The notes under the pieces are model-generated. The model was not told the DNA's origin and did not search any database. It was given only the letters and a program-made list of their open reading frames with translations. Made by a program: the position numbers and the translations under genes. Shown here piece after piece: positions 15,882 to 25,906 of a DNA stretch of 48,175 bases (its first letter is position 1; each line of letters starts with the position of its first letter). Source of the DNA: SVFI01 sp045535935 (GTDB lineage: Bacteria > Bacillota > Clostridia > Lachnospirales > Lachnospiraceae); assembly GCA_045535935.1 (NCBI GenBank), contig JAZSMO010000013.1, positions 1 to 48,175 on the forward strand. Direction: 5' to 3'.

Positions 15882-18401
15882 TTACTTTATCTTACGATAG
15901 CAAGTCTTCAGGAAGCGGAGCAGAAGCTGAGCCTGATCCTGCGTGATACCATGTTGTGAGTAGCAGCATTTTTCCAACAAATCCATTTGATGCTGAACAT
16001 CGGTAAGTATCATTGGGGTTTTGATATTGCAAATTGCCAATACGTCTGCCAATTTTGTCGGAAGAAGAAATTCTCCGGTGATATAATTCTTTTTGTAAAG
16101 TTTTTTGCACAGCATGCGATAGCGGTAGGAAAGCAGTGGTGCATAATTTCCTCTGCGGTAGGCGGTCTTCCTCTTGATGTGTTGAACGAGAAGACGACCG
16201 AGCATGACAAGACAGAAGGCAAACAGTAGCGCTCCGGCGAACAAAAGCAGCGGTCCAGCAAGGAACGACGATTGACGAAGTCGATCAGCAGGAGACGAAG
16301 TCGTCGGTGTTTCCAATACATTATCCGTGATTTCCGGAGGCGGTGTCGATCCAAAGATACCGGAGAAAATGCTCCAGAAATTGGAGTAGGTGTCAGTTTC
16401 GGAATCTTCATCCTCCGTGTCGGGAGGAGTGAATTCGTAAGGTACCCAGCCAAAACCGATTTTATATACCTCAACCCAGGCATGGGCATAAGCGTCGGAT
16501 ATATTGACGGTGACCACACCGGTGTCACCCATTGGATTTTTGCCGGAAAACCATTCTTCATAAGGCTCGTCAACCGCAGTACCTTCTGCAACTTCCGTAA
16601 AAGGAACTGCGTACCCTTCCACATAGCGGGCCGGGATGCCGAAAGAGCGGAGTAAAAGTGTAGCAGCTGTGGCAAAATGAGCACAGTAACCGGAAGATTG
16701 GTTTTTCAAAAAATGCACGGCAAAATCAGCATTGCGCGGAGTGGTTCCGGGCATCATGCTGTAGGTATAATTTTCTGCAAGATAATCCTGGATGGCATAT
16801 ATCTGATGATTTAAATTGGCCGCAGTGCCGATTTCTTCCTTGATCTCGCTCAGTTCTTCCAGCGTTTCGTGAGGAACATCAATATAGTGGGAAGAATTCG
16901 TGTAGTCATATCGCGCAATAAAAGCAGCTTCCTTTGACTTGGGATCCAGATCTTCAAGTAATTCATCCGGTTGTATACCGACATCCCAGTAGTTTGGCAG
17001 CAGAGGATAATATTCTGCGGTGTACTCTGTGCCGACAGGGAAGGCACCATGCGGAAGGCTGTTTGCAAGCGTGTAATCTGCCGAAATGTTTTCGTTCGCA
17101 TAATATGGCAGATATAAATAGTTTTCGTTTAAGTCTTCATTTTTCAATTTTATTTTTCCGAAAATACCTTGTCCCGGATTCTCTTCCATATAATGAGCCA
17201 GTCTACGTGATTCCAAAAAGGTAGTATAGCTTTCATATGACGAATAGTCATCACCCAATTCCCGCAGAGATATGGCAGCGATGGAATTTGGCTCTTCCCA
17301 GGAATTGCCCGTATACGTTTGTCCGACGTATGCTCTTAAATACAATGTTTCCGTGGAAAAAGGGACGAAAGTAAGCGTCAGATCCGTTTCGTAATCCGGA
17401 CGGACACTGCTGACACCGCCGAGACGTCCTTCACTGAGACCGCCGGTGGACTCATAGCGATTAAAAAATCCGGCCAGACCGTTCTGTGTAAAAACCTGAA
17501 CGTATTCGTCCACCTTCTTTCGGAGAGAGGACGGAGCGCCGGAGTTTTGTGAGAACGAGAGGAACGGAAGACACAATATACCTAAAAGCAGCGAAAAAGC
17601 AAAGAAAATTCCGGTCAGCTGTAAGCTGAGACGCCCGCTGGCGTGATACCGCCAAAGGGATGTATTTTTTTTGGATTTAAATTCAAATTCCGGATTTTCT
17701 TTTTCGCGGTACGGGAGCAGATAGTGTTCGCTTCGCTTCAGTATGGCAATCATAAAATATGAGAATAAGAGCAGTACAAGATAAGGAAAAGCAGGAGCCT
17801 TTTCGATGTAAATTCCAAGCTGGAAGATCGGAAAAGTTAACAGGATCACCAGCGGAAGGCTCATGTATTCGGAAATTGCAATATTCAGCAGAACATTGAG
17901 AAAGAATCCGATAAAAACAGCGGCAATGGTAATTGTCATGTTTCGGTCGGAATAATATTCGGTTGCTTCACGGAGAATAGAAAGATCAAAATAAGTACTG
18001 TACTCCTCCTGCAAAATATTCAGGAAAGCCTGGAAACCGCTGTACACATGATATCGGTAGGTGAAAATTGCATAAGTAAAAACGATAAACACAACCGGGT
18101 AGCAGGCGTTGAAAACAATACGATTATAGTGTAAAAAAGCTAAGGACATTGAAAGGAAAAGCAAAATGACGGCAATGGCAATCGGATAACAAGGCAGGGA
18201 AAAACTGGAAATCACGCCGCCGAGAGCGCCGTAAACCGCAGCAAAAATAAAAAGACCTTTCAGTGCACACAAAAGAATCCTGTCGGAACAGCGGGTGAGA
18301 GGCTGGGAACCGAAGGAGAAGCCATACGGATACAAAGATTCTGTTTGGGATTGTTTTTTCTTCTTAAGAAACAATGTCGCGTACTCCTTTGTCGGAAACA
18401 T
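15882..18401 (-). CDS. Membrane-bound transglutaminase-like protein
   Basis: 839 residues. The N-terminal part (about 40-300) carries seven or so transmembrane segments. A large extracytoplasmic region follows, with a transglutaminase-like core whose Cys lies in GYCAHFATA (about residue 572) and His in YAHAWVEVY (about 638). The third position is in VPYEFTPPD, where Glu stands in the place of the usual Asp. A further transmembrane helix (about 710-730) and a cytoplasmic C-terminal tail end the protein. It overlaps the DUF58 gene by 38 bp, the standard MoxR-DUF58-transglutaminase order. The module is thought to act in envelope or protein maturation; the substrate is unknown. Confidence 0.88.
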   Translation of the reverse strand: MFPTKEYATLFLKKKKQSQTESLYPYGFSFGSQPLTRCSDRILLCALKGLFIFAAVYGALGGVISSFSLPCYPIAIAVILLFLSMSLAFLHYNRIVFNACYPVVFIVFTYAIFTYRYHVYSGFQAFLNILQEEYSTYFDLSILREATEYYSDRNMTITIAAVFIGFFLNVLLNIAISEYMSLPLVILLTFPIFQLGIYIEKAPAFPYLVLLLFSYFMIAILKRSEHYLLPYREKENPEFEFKSKKNTSLWRYHASGRLSLQLTGIFFAFSLLLGILCLPFLSFSQNSGAPSSLRKKVDEYVQVFTQNGLAGFFNRYESTGGLSEGRLGGVSSVRPDYETDLTLTFVPFSTETLYLRAYVGQTYTGNSWEEPNSIAAISLRELGDDYSSYESYTTFLESRRLAHYMEENPGQGIFGKIKLKNEDLNENYLYLPYYANENISADYTLANSLPHGAFPVGTEYTAEYYPLLPNYWDVGIQPDELLEDLDPKSKEAAFIARYDYTNSSHYIDVPHETLEELSEIKEEIGTAANLNHQIYAIQDYLAENYTYSMMPGTTPRNADFAVHFLKNQSSGYCAHFATAATLLLRSFGIPARYVEGYAVPFTEVAEGTAVDEPYEEWFSGKNPMGDTGVVTVNISDAYAHAWVEVYKIGFGWVPYEFTPPDTEDEDSETDTYSNFWSIFSGIFGSTPPPEITDNVLETPTTSSPADRLRQSSFLAGPLLLFAGALLFAFCLVMLGRLLVQHIKRKTAYRRGNYAPLLSYRYRMLCKKLYKKNYITGEFLLPTKLADVLAICNIKTPMILTDVQHQMDLLEKCCYSQHGITQDQAQLLLRFLKTCYRKIK

Positions 18402-19392
18402 GAAGGATGATTCCTTTCATCGTATCCGTTTTTTCTAAGATAGATAAAGCAAGGTCTTCCTGATCGTAGGTAGGCTGATAGAAGCAATCAAGGAGAGCCT
18501 GCTCGAATTCTTCTTTGTTTCGTATGAGGTGACGGGCGAAATCTTCTTCCGGTGCAAGATAGTAGCAGAAAAAGAAAGTTTCGCCGGCTTTCAGCAGCTC
18601 ATGTGCCATGGCATAAGCATAGGACATACTTCGCTCCAGGACATCGGAAGTGGGTTCCGGAAGGTAGAGCTCAGCAAGAATCGTAAATTGGTGAGAGGAT
18701 GTTTGTTCGTTTTCCTTCACCATCAGTTTGTCAATTTTGGCACTTAACTTCCAATGTATCTTTTGCAGACGATCTCCCGGAATGTATTCGCGGATATCAG
18801 TTACATTGGATGATACCTGTCCCTTGGAATCGTTTTCCTCAAACTCATCAAATCCCTCGCCGAATGCTGCACGGTCATAAGAAACATTTTCTGCAGATTT
18901 CGGATGAATCACAACTTCTCGGCAAAGCGAGAGGGACTGGGAAAAACAGAAATAGTGAAGATAATCATGGCATTCTATTTTTGTAAGGCGAACCTGATAG
19001 CATCCGCATCTGTGAAAGGTGATTGGGATGTCAAAAGAGGATTTGTGCCGACTGTAAACAGGAATATTGCATTGGTAGATTTCGTCACATGGATAAAATG
19101 ATGAGGTGATTTCATAGGTCAATACACAATCCGGAATCGGAAAAACAGACGAATTGCGCAAACCGACACAAAGTGTCATTACGTCGCCGGAAACACCGAA
19201 AAGCGAAGTTGTTTCCAGAGATGGTATAAGAAAGGATGCAGCTTGTCTGCACACGAGATATGAGGCAGGGACAAGCGCAATGAGCAGCATGGCAAGAAAA
19301 AGAAACAGAGGCTGCCGGTAGAAATCTGCCAATAAAAGAATCAACAGAAACAATATGCAGTATGTGAAAATGCGGTAAATTTTTTTAAACAT
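18364..19392 (-). CDS. DUF58 domain protein
   Basis: 342 residues from the ATG at 19392, preceded by AAAGGA; a TTG one codon upstream is less likely. Two N-terminal hydrophobic segments (about 8-50) are followed by the DUF58 signature DIREYIPGDRLQKIHWKLSA near 200-220 and a von Willebrand A-like C-terminal region. It is the middle gene between the MoxR ATPase and the membrane transglutaminase and overlaps the latter by 38 bp, implying coupled translation. In such modules MoxR proteins are believed to act as chaperones for the VWA-like partner. Confidence 0.88.
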   Translation of the reverse strand: MFKKIYRIFTYCILFLLILLLADFYRQPLFLFLAMLLIALVPASYLVCRQAASFLIPSLETTSLFGVSGDVMTLCVGLRNSSVFPIPDCVLTYEITSSFYPCDEIYQCNIPVYSRHKSSFDIPITFHRCGCYQVRLTKIECHDYLHYFCFSQSLSLCREVVIHPKSAENVSYDRAAFGEGFDEFEENDSKGQVSSNVTDIREYIPGDRLQKIHWKLSAKIDKLMVKENEQTSSHQFTILAELYLPEPTSDVLERSMSYAYAMAHELLKAGETFFFCYYLAPEEDFARHLIRNKEEFEQALLDCFYQPTYDQEDLALSILEKTDTMKGIILHVSDKGVRDIVS

Positions 19393-19439
19393 CAAATATT
19401 CCTTTTGGAGAAGTCCTATAAATTACGGGTGGCGGCAAT

Positions 19440-20375
19440 CTACGAAATCGAAAGTTTCGGAATCGGAACCGACACGAAAATATGCTCTAAAACGGCGGCT
19501 GCGTCCATGCCCGCAGCTTTGGCCTTGGTGTTTAGAATAAGTCTGTGACCGCAGGTGCTGTACAGTACTTCGTGGATATCTTCCGGTGTCACGAAATCCC
19601 GATCCATGTAAAAAGCATGAGCCTTAGCCATGCGGAGGAGCGCAATGCTTCCGCGCGGACTGATTCCCTGAGCCAGATATTCGCTGGTGCGGGATTTCTC
19701 TGTCAGTGACACAATATATTCTAAAATATCTTCTTTCACATAGACATTTTCGGCGGCTTGCTGCATCAGGAGTATATCTTCTGCGGCAAGAACTGCATGC
19801 ACTTCGGAGATGCTTTGCGAGGAACGACCCTGTAGAATTTCGACTGCAGATGCGTGATCCGGATAGCCGAGAGAGAGGCGTATGATAAAACGATCCAGCT
19901 GGGAATCCGGAAGCTTCTGGGTTCCGGAAGCACCAATCGGATTTTGCGTTGCAATAACAAAGAATGGTTTGTCGAGAGGTCTGGTATGTCCGTCTACACT
20001 GACAGAACCCTCCTCCATGACTTCGAGCAGGGCAGATTGGGTTTTCGGTGAAGTACGGTTGATTTCATCCGCCAAAAAGAGGTTTGTAAAAATGGCGCCG
20101 GGACGATAGATAAAGTCGCCGGTTTTTTGGTCGAGAAGAGAAAAGCCGAGAATGTCACTCGGTAAAACGTCAGGTGTAAACTGCATGCGCTTGTAGTTGA
20201 GAGCCATGGCGCGTGATAAAGCTACCGCAAGAGTTGTTTTGCCGACTCCCGGAATATCTTCTAACAGCATGTGGCCGCGGGCGAGCATGGCACAGAGTAC
20301 CATGTCAATGCACTCATCTTTTCCGCGCAATACTTTTTGAATTTCATGTTTTACGTTGGACAATTTCTCGTTCAC
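19440..20375 (-). CDS. MoxR-family AAA ATPase
   Basis: 311 residues from a GTG start with GAGGAG upstream. Walker A is EDIPGVGKTT (about 39-48), Walker B is FLADEINR, and the sensor region has ATQNPIGASGTQKLPDSQLD. The MoxR lid domain follows. It leads the operon with DUF58 and transglutaminase genes. The likely role is ATP-driven assembly or activation of the downstream VWA/DUF58 partner; this is inferred from family context. Confidence 0.92.
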   Translation of the reverse strand: MNEKLSNVKHEIQKVLRGKDECIDMVLCAMLARGHMLLEDIPGVGKTTLAVALSRAMALNYKRMQFTPDVLPSDILGFSLLDQKTGDFIYRPGAIFTNLFLADEINRTSPKTQSALLEVMEEGSVSVDGHTRPLDKPFFVIATQNPIGASGTQKLPDSQLDRFIIRLSLGYPDHASAVEILQGRSSQSISEVHAVLAAEDILLMQQAAENVYVKEDILEYIVSLTEKSRTSEYLAQGISPRGSIALLRMAKAHAFYMDRDFVTPEDIHEVLYSTCGHRLILNTKAKAAGMDAAAVLEHIFVSVPIPKLSIS

Positions 20376-20498
20376 TTTCAGACGCTCCTCTATTGTTTTA
20401 TTTTAGAAAAAATCTTATAATAATTTAAGACAATCTACTATGGTTTAGTTTAATATATTTTACACCGTATGACAATTGGTTTTGTACAAAAAGAGACG

Positions 20499-20527
20499 TT
20501 GAACGGGATGGGGTTCTGTGATATAAT
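20499..20527 (+). promoter_or_regulatory. Sigma-A-type promoter of the EAL-queH-argS genes
   Basis: TTGAAC at 20499-20504, 17-bp spacer, TATAAT at 20522-20527, about 50 bp before the start codon. Confidence 0.75.
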
Positions 20528-20578
20528 TACTAGATGCGCAGAAATTATTTTTGATAAGCGCAATGCATGGGGGTAGCG

Positions 20579-23122
20579 ATGAAACAATCGAGAGGAAAAA
20601 AGAAAAACGATCGTTCGATCGTTGGTATATTGCTTTTGGGCCTTTTGGTTCTGACGATTTGTCTGGCTATCTGTCTCGTGCACATAGCGGACGTCAAAAA
20701 TATTTTCGAAAAAGTCAAGACAGAAGAAAGTTACCAGAAGGTAATCAACGCAGAAGCCGTACTGAACGATTATGTGGAGAAGACATTGGAACTTCTCGCA
20801 CAGGCGGCGGTTCTTATGAGTTCGGATACGAATGTGCTCAGCGATGATAAAATCTTTGACACGGTTGAGCAATATAGCCATTTGGAAGAGTTTAGCAGCG
20901 TTTACTATGTGTCGGACGATGCTATGCTTTATCGGCCGGACAGAACGGTGCTCCAAAAGAAGAAGGCGGATATTGCGCATCTTTTGTATATGGACAAAGC
21001 CAATTGTTTTGCCTACTTTGAAACTTCAGGCGAAAGCAGTTTCGGTGCAGCCTATTATGTTGCACCGGTTTATATCCGGGGAAAGAAACAGGGACAGCTT
21101 GTCGGGGCAGCGGAGATGGAGAGTATGTTAGAAAGCTCCGCTTTTGAAAATCTGAAAGAGCTGGGTGATGTTTTTCTGATTAATGAGTCCGGTCTGATAT
21201 ATGCGAAAGATGCAGATCAGTATATTTTTGATGAAAAAGATTTATTTTCCTATATGAGATCTTCTTCGGCAGACAAGTATTCCGATAACCGCGTGCTTGC
21301 ACTGAAAGATGAAATAAAGGACGGAGACTACCACAAGACATACATTGTAGATTTTGATGGTATGACGGACTATGTGGAAATCGCCGAAGTAGAAGGTATG
21401 GATAATTTCTATTTTGCGTATGTATATCCGGAAACCGTAGTGACGAGCATTGTGAATCCTGTTATGTACAATTCGCTGATCACCTGTGTGATGATTATAG
21501 CAGTTACACTTTGGATGCTCTTTTATATGTGGGCCACATCAAAGCGGGCCAGCGATATGATTGAGCTTTTGGCATACGGAGATCCGATTACCGGAGGAAA
21601 AAACGATAATTATTTCCGCAATGTGGCAGCAGATATTATTTGGCATAATACCAGTGTCCCGTATCTGGTCGCACGTTTTGATGTGGCCAACTTCCGTTAC
21701 ATTAATGAGGCATACGGACATGTGAGAGCGGATGAACTGCTTACGATTATCATTGAAGAGAGCGGAAAGATATTTAAAGATAAAGAAATCTGTACCAGAA
21801 TGGATTCGGATCAGTTTGTTCTTTTGGCCAGAAACGATCAGGGATTTGAGGCAAAATTCGAAGAGATGATGGCGATGATCAATGACAGAGCCAAAGAGAT
21901 CGGAATTATGTTCCCGATTCGTTTAAAGCGGGGAATCTGCCCGATTCGTGTGGAGGACAATGATATCGGTATTATTATCGACCATGCAAATGCTGCCAGA
22001 AAGTCACTGGTAGGCGATGAGAAGGTTCTGGTTGCCACTTACAGCGAAAAGATTGTGCAGCAGATGTATATCGAGGAAAAGATCGAGTCCGAGATGGCTG
22101 AGGCCATGCGCAATGGTGAGTTTAAAGTGTTCATCCAGCCGAAATGGGATTTGATCAACGATTGCATATATGGAGGAGAGGCACTGGTCCGTTGGATTAA
22201 GGATGACGGAAGTATGGTCTTTCCGGATCAGTTTATTCCGGTGTTTGAGAAAAACGGATTTGTTGAAAAACTGGATTTATATATGTTGGAGGAAGTTTGT
22301 AAGAAGCTTCGACGGCTGATTGATGAGAATAAAACAATTTTTCCGATTTCGGTCAATCAAAGCCGTATTTTGTTACATAACCCGGATTACATCAATCAGG
22401 TAGCCAAAATTTTGAGACGATACCGTATTCCGAATGGTTATGTGGAACTGGAGATTACAGAGACCGTCTTCTTTGATGAACGCAATTTAATGATCAGCAC
22501 AATGAATCAGCTCAAAAATATGGATATCAGCATTTCCATGGACGATTTCGGAAGTGGATATTCTTCCTTGAATATGCTTAAGGATGTGCAGTTTGATGTG
22601 CTCAAGATTGACAGAGAGTTCTTTAGTGAAGTAATCACCAGTGAGGCAAGTATTTTGATTCTTCGCAAGATTGTTGAGATGGCGGAAGGACTTGGCATCC
22701 GCGTTCTCTGTGAAGGCGTGGAGACCGCAGAGCAGGTTGAGATACTGAAAGGTCTCGGATGCTGTTATGTGCAGGGATATTATTATTCTAGACCAATCAA
22801 CAGTGAAGAATTTATCGACAAGTACTGTGAGGATAGGGCCGGAGGCAAAGAATATTACGATGCTCTTTACACGGAGGAAGTGGCCGAGAGAGCGATCCGG
22901 GATTTGAGAAAGAATGAATCGACCAACACACTGTCTGCATCCAATACGGTAGAAAAATTCAAGAAGACATACGTTTCTAAGTCATCGGAAGAAAAGTCCA
23001 AAACGATTACCGATGAGGATGGAAAGATTCTATCGGTCGAAGAGCAGAAAATCAGGGCCAGAGAGGCGAGAAATGTCATACAAACTGAATTATCAAAAGA
23101 TTCTGGATCAGATACTGAATGA
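20579..23122 (+). CDS. Membrane c-di-GMP phosphodiesterase (Cache-like, degenerate GGDEF, EAL)
   Basis: 847 residues from the ATG at 20579, which has GGGGG at good spacing; an ATG four codons upstream lacks a ribosome binding site. Transmembrane helices at about 15-38 and 300-325 flank an extracytoplasmic Cache-like sensor region. The GGDEF domain has RMDSDQF near 406-412 in place of GGDEF, so cyclase activity is unlikely. The EAL domain keeps GGEALVRW (about 531), ELEITET, DDFGSGYSSL, LKIDREF and EGVET, so it should hydrolyse c-di-GMP. The 3' end overlaps queH by 50 bp. A charged tail of about 60 residues follows the EAL domain. Confidence 0.9.
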   Translation: MKQSRGKKKNDRSIVGILLLGLLVLTICLAICLVHIADVKNIFEKVKTEESYQKVINAEAVLNDYVEKTLELLAQAAVLMSSDTNVLSDDKIFDTVEQYSHLEEFSSVYYVSDDAMLYRPDRTVLQKKKADIAHLLYMDKANCFAYFETSGESSFGAAYYVAPVYIRGKKQGQLVGAAEMESMLESSAFENLKELGDVFLINESGLIYAKDADQYIFDEKDLFSYMRSSSADKYSDNRVLALKDEIKDGDYHKTYIVDFDGMTDYVEIAEVEGMDNFYFAYVYPETVVTSIVNPVMYNSLITCVMIIAVTLWMLFYMWATSKRASDMIELLAYGDPITGGKNDNYFRNVAADIIWHNTSVPYLVARFDVANFRYINEAYGHVRADELLTIIIEESGKIFKDKEICTRMDSDQFVLLARNDQGFEAKFEEMMAMINDRAKEIGIMFPIRLKRGICPIRVEDNDIGIIIDHANAARKSLVGDEKVLVATYSEKIVQQMYIEEKIESEMAEAMRNGEFKVFIQPKWDLINDCIYGGEALVRWIKDDGSMVFPDQFIPVFEKNGFVEKLDLYMLEEVCKKLRRLIDENKTIFPISVNQSRILLHNPDYINQVAKILRRYRIPNGYVELEITETVFFDERNLMISTMNQLKNMDISISMDDFGSGYSSLNMLKDVQFDVLKIDREFFSEVITSEASILILRKIVEMAEGLGIRVLCEGVETAEQVEILKGLGCCYVQGYYYSRPINSEEFIDKYCEDRAGGKEYYDALYTEEVAERAIRDLRKNESTNTLSASNTVEKFKKTYVSKSSEEKSKTITDEDGKILSVEEQKIRAREARNVIQTELSKDSGSDTE

Positions 23123-23741
23123 TCCGGAGCAGTACGGAAAAAAGCTTTTGTTACATAGCTGCTGTGCACCATGCAGCAGCTATGTTCTTGTTTATCTGTC
23201 GCAGTATTTTGAAATTACCGTGTTTTATTACAATCCGAATATTACGGAAGAGACGGAGTATAAAAAGCGTGAGACGGAGCAAAAGCGTTTGATTGGGGAA
23301 CTGAACAAAGAGCGTGAGATGGGAGCGGACAGATATCCGATCCACATTATGGAAGCAGACTACGAACCGGAGATGTTCTGCCGGATGGCAAAGGGACATG
23401 AAGAGGATCCGGAGGGCGGGGAGCGATGTTTTGCCTGCTATGGGCTGCGCCTTCAAAAAACGGCGGAAGCGGCTGCAAAGGCGGAATTTGATTATTTTAC
23501 GACAACGCTTTCCATCAGTCCTTTGAAAAATGCCGACAAATTAAATGAAATAGGAAAAAAACTCGGAGAGAGGTGTGGGGTACCATATCTGCTTTCCGAT
23601 TTTAAAAAGAGAAACGGGTATTTGACATCTATCGAATTGTCCCGTAAATATGACCTGTACCGTCAGGATTATTGCGGATGTGCATATTCTAAGGCGGAGC
23701 GGGAAAAACAGAAAAAAGAGAGAAATGAGGAAGAGACATGA
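23073..23741 (+). CDS. queH: Epoxyqueuosine reductase QueH
   Basis: 222 residues. The start ATG at 23073 (MSYKLNYQKILDQIL) lies inside the end of the EAL gene with GAGAGGCGAG upstream; an earlier in-frame start has no support. Family motifs are SCCAPCSS, FYYNPNI, RCFACYGLRL and DYCGCAYS, the cysteine set that binds an iron-sulfur cluster and a second metal. QueH makes the last reduction in queuosine biosynthesis in many anaerobes and thus modifies tRNA. argS overlaps its stop by 4 bp. Confidence 0.9.
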   Translation: MSYKLNYQKILDQILNDPEQYGKKLLLHSCCAPCSSYVLVYLSQYFEITVFYYNPNITEETEYKKRETEQKRLIGELNKEREMGADRYPIHIMEADYEPEMFCRMAKGHEEDPEGGERCFACYGLRLQKTAEAAAKAEFDYFTTTLSISPLKNADKLNEIGKKLGERCGVPYLLSDFKKRNGYLTSIELSRKYDLYRQDYCGCAYSKAEREKQKKERNEEET

Positions 23742-25504
23742 AAGAAATATTAGATCTGATTTCAGATGAGGTAAAACAGGCGTTTGAAAAGGCGGGATAT
23801 CCGTCCGAATACGGTAAAGTCAGCATTTCCAACCGCCCGGATTTGTGCGAACTGCAGTGTAACGGCGCTATGGCCCTTGCCAAGCAGTTTAAGAAGGCAC
23901 CAATCATGATTGCAAACGAAATTGTGGAGGCTTTGTCGGACAGCGCAGTTTTTTCCAAGGTTGAGGCTGTAATGCCGGGATTTTTAAATATGGATCTCTC
24001 GCCGGAATATCTTGCTTCGTATCTTCGTGAGATGGAAGGCAGTGACAAATACGGCCTTGCAGCACCGGAGAAGGTGAAAAAGATCGTGGTGGATTACGGC
24101 GGACCGAACGTGGCGAAGCCGCTTCATGTAGGACATCTTCGTTCTGCAGTCATCGGAGAGAGTGTAAAACGCATTGCAAGATATATGGGACACGATGTAA
24201 CCGGTGACATCCACATGGGTGACTGGGGACTTCAGATGGGACTCATCATTACAGAACTGAAGGAGCGAAAACCGGATCTTCCTTATTTCGATGAGAATTT
24301 TACCGGGGAATACCCGAGTGAGGCGCCGTTTACGATTTCTGAGCTGGAGGAGATTTATCCGACGGCCAGCGGCAAATCAAAAGAGGATGAGGCTTACAAG
24401 GCAAAAGCGCTTGAGGCTACCAAAATGCTGCAGGATGGTGTGCGCGGCTATCGTGCAATCTGGGATCATATTATTTCCGTGTCCGTGACAGACCTTAAGA
24501 AAAACTACTCGAACTTAAATGTAGAGTTTGATCTTTGGAACGGGGAGTCCACCGTACATGACATCATTCCGGGTATGGTGCAGTACATGAAAGACGGCGA
24601 CTATATCCGCGAGTCGGACGGAGCCCTTGTGGTGGATGTAAAGGAAGAGACAGATACAAAAGAGATGCCACCGTGCATGATTTTGAAATCCGACGGAGCA
24701 GCACTTTACAATACCACCGACCTGGCAACACTTATGCAGCGCCGGGATGAAATCGATCCGGATCAGGTAATCTATGTCGTAGACAAGCGCCAGGGACTTT
24801 ATTTTGAACAGGTATTCCGCTGTGCGCGCAAGACAAAGATTGTCAAGGACGAGACGGAACTTTTCTTCCTCGGTTTCGGTACAGTGAACGGTAAAGACGG
24901 ACATGCGTTTAAGACCCGTGAGGGCGGAGTTATGCGTTTGGAATCTCTTGTGAGCCAAATCAATGATCAGATGTTTGCAAAGATTACCGAGAACCATGAA
25001 GTGGAAGAAAACGAAGCGAGACAGACCGCAAAGACCGTTGCTCTTGCAGCGATCAAATACGGTGACCTGTCCAATCAGGCGAGCAAAGATTATATCTTTG
25101 ATATCGACCGCTTTACTTCCTTTGAAGGAGATACCGGTCCGTATATCCTTTATACGATTGTCCGTATCAAATCGATTTTGAATAAATATAAGGAAGCAGG
25201 CGGGGACCTTGATGCAGTGAGCCTGCAGATTCCGACGGGCAAGGATGAGAAGGATCTCATGCTTTGCATCAGTCGTTTCAATGCCATGATGAAGTCGGCT
25301 TACGAGGAACTGGCACCGCACAAGGTATGTGCATACATTTACGAGATGGCCAACGCATTCAATCATTTCTATCACGGAACCAAGATTCTCGGTGAGGAAG
25401 ATGAGACAAAGAAATCCGGTTATATCGCACTTCTTAAGCTGACACAGGGCATTTTGGAGACTTGTATCGATGTGCTCGGTTTCGATGCGCCGGACAGAAT
25501 GTAA
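23738..25504 (+). CDS. argS: Arginine--tRNA ligase
   Basis: 588 residues. It has the N-terminal Add1-like domain and the class I HIGH motif as PLHVGHLRSAV. As in many ArgRS, the KMSKS loop is not canonical (HAFKTREGGVMRL). The C-terminal DALR anticodon-binding domain ends in LGFDAPDRM. It charges tRNA-Arg. An ATGA overlap couples it to queH, and the two tRNA genes downstream have their own promoter. Confidence 0.96.
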   Translation: MKEILDLISDEVKQAFEKAGYPSEYGKVSISNRPDLCELQCNGAMALAKQFKKAPIMIANEIVEALSDSAVFSKVEAVMPGFLNMDLSPEYLASYLREMEGSDKYGLAAPEKVKKIVVDYGGPNVAKPLHVGHLRSAVIGESVKRIARYMGHDVTGDIHMGDWGLQMGLIITELKERKPDLPYFDENFTGEYPSEAPFTISELEEIYPTASGKSKEDEAYKAKALEATKMLQDGVRGYRAIWDHIISVSVTDLKKNYSNLNVEFDLWNGESTVHDIIPGMVQYMKDGDYIRESDGALVVDVKEETDTKEMPPCMILKSDGAALYNTTDLATLMQRRDEIDPDQVIYVVDKRQGLYFEQVFRCARKTKIVKDETELFFLGFGTVNGKDGHAFKTREGGVMRLESLVSQINDQMFAKITENHEVEENEARQTAKTVALAAIKYGDLSNQASKDYIFDIDRFTSFEGDTGPYILYTIVRIKSILNKYKEAGGDLDAVSLQIPTGKDEKDLMLCISRFNAMMKSAYEELAPHKVCAYIYEMANAFNHFYHGTKILGEEDETKKSGYIALLKLTQGILETCIDVLGFDAPDRM

Positions 25505-25521
25505 AAAAATGAAAAATGCGC

Positions 25522-25551
25522 TTGACAAGCATTGCCATTTAATAGTATACT
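25522..25551 (+). promoter_or_regulatory. Promoter of the tRNA-Val/tRNA-Met pair
   Basis: Consensus TTGACA at 25522-25527, 18-bp spacer, TATACT at 25546-25551. Confidence 0.8.
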
Positions 25552-25585
25552 AGCAAAGCGGGTTGAAAAACACCCGCATTACTAT

Positions 25586-25658
25586 GGGATCTTAGCTCAG
25601 CTGGGAGAGCATCTGCCTTACAAGCAGAGGGTCATAGGTTCGAGCCCTATAGGTCCCA
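25586..25658 (+). tRNA. tRNA-Val (anticodon TAC)
   Basis: Acceptor GGGATCT pairs with AGGTCCC (one G-U), discriminator A. Anticodon loop CTTACAA gives TAC at 25619-25621. T-loop GGTTCGAGCC. CCA is not encoded. Confidence 0.95.
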
Positions 25659-25665
25659 TATATAT

Positions 25666-25739
25666 GGCGAGATAGCTCAGTTGGCTAGAGCATGCGGTTC
25701 ATACCCGCAGTGTCGGGGGTTCGAATCCCTTTCTCGCTA
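25666..25739 (+). tRNA. tRNA-Met, elongator type (anticodon CAT)
   Basis: Acceptor GGCGAGA pairs with TCTCGCT, discriminator A. Loop TTCATAC gives CAT at 25700-25702. The anticodon stem lacks the three G-C pairs of initiator tRNA. tRNA-Ile2 is a less likely alternative. Confidence 0.9.
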
Positions 25740-25745
25740 CGAATG

Positions 25746-25779
25746 AAAACCTTGAGAACATTTGTTTTCAAGGTTTTTT
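25746..25779 (+). terminator. Terminator after the tRNA pair
   Basis: AACCTTGA pairs with TCAAGGTT, with an inner AACA/TGTT stem, then six T. Confidence 0.8.
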
Positions 25780-25906
25780 GTTTGTTCACATTACGGTGGT
25801 GCCGAAGATGGTAGGTTGATGTTTTGATAAAAAACACAAAAAAATGATATACCACACAAAATGCGAATGTTAGTATAATATCATCGGACGCAGTGGAGGT
25901 ATCATC

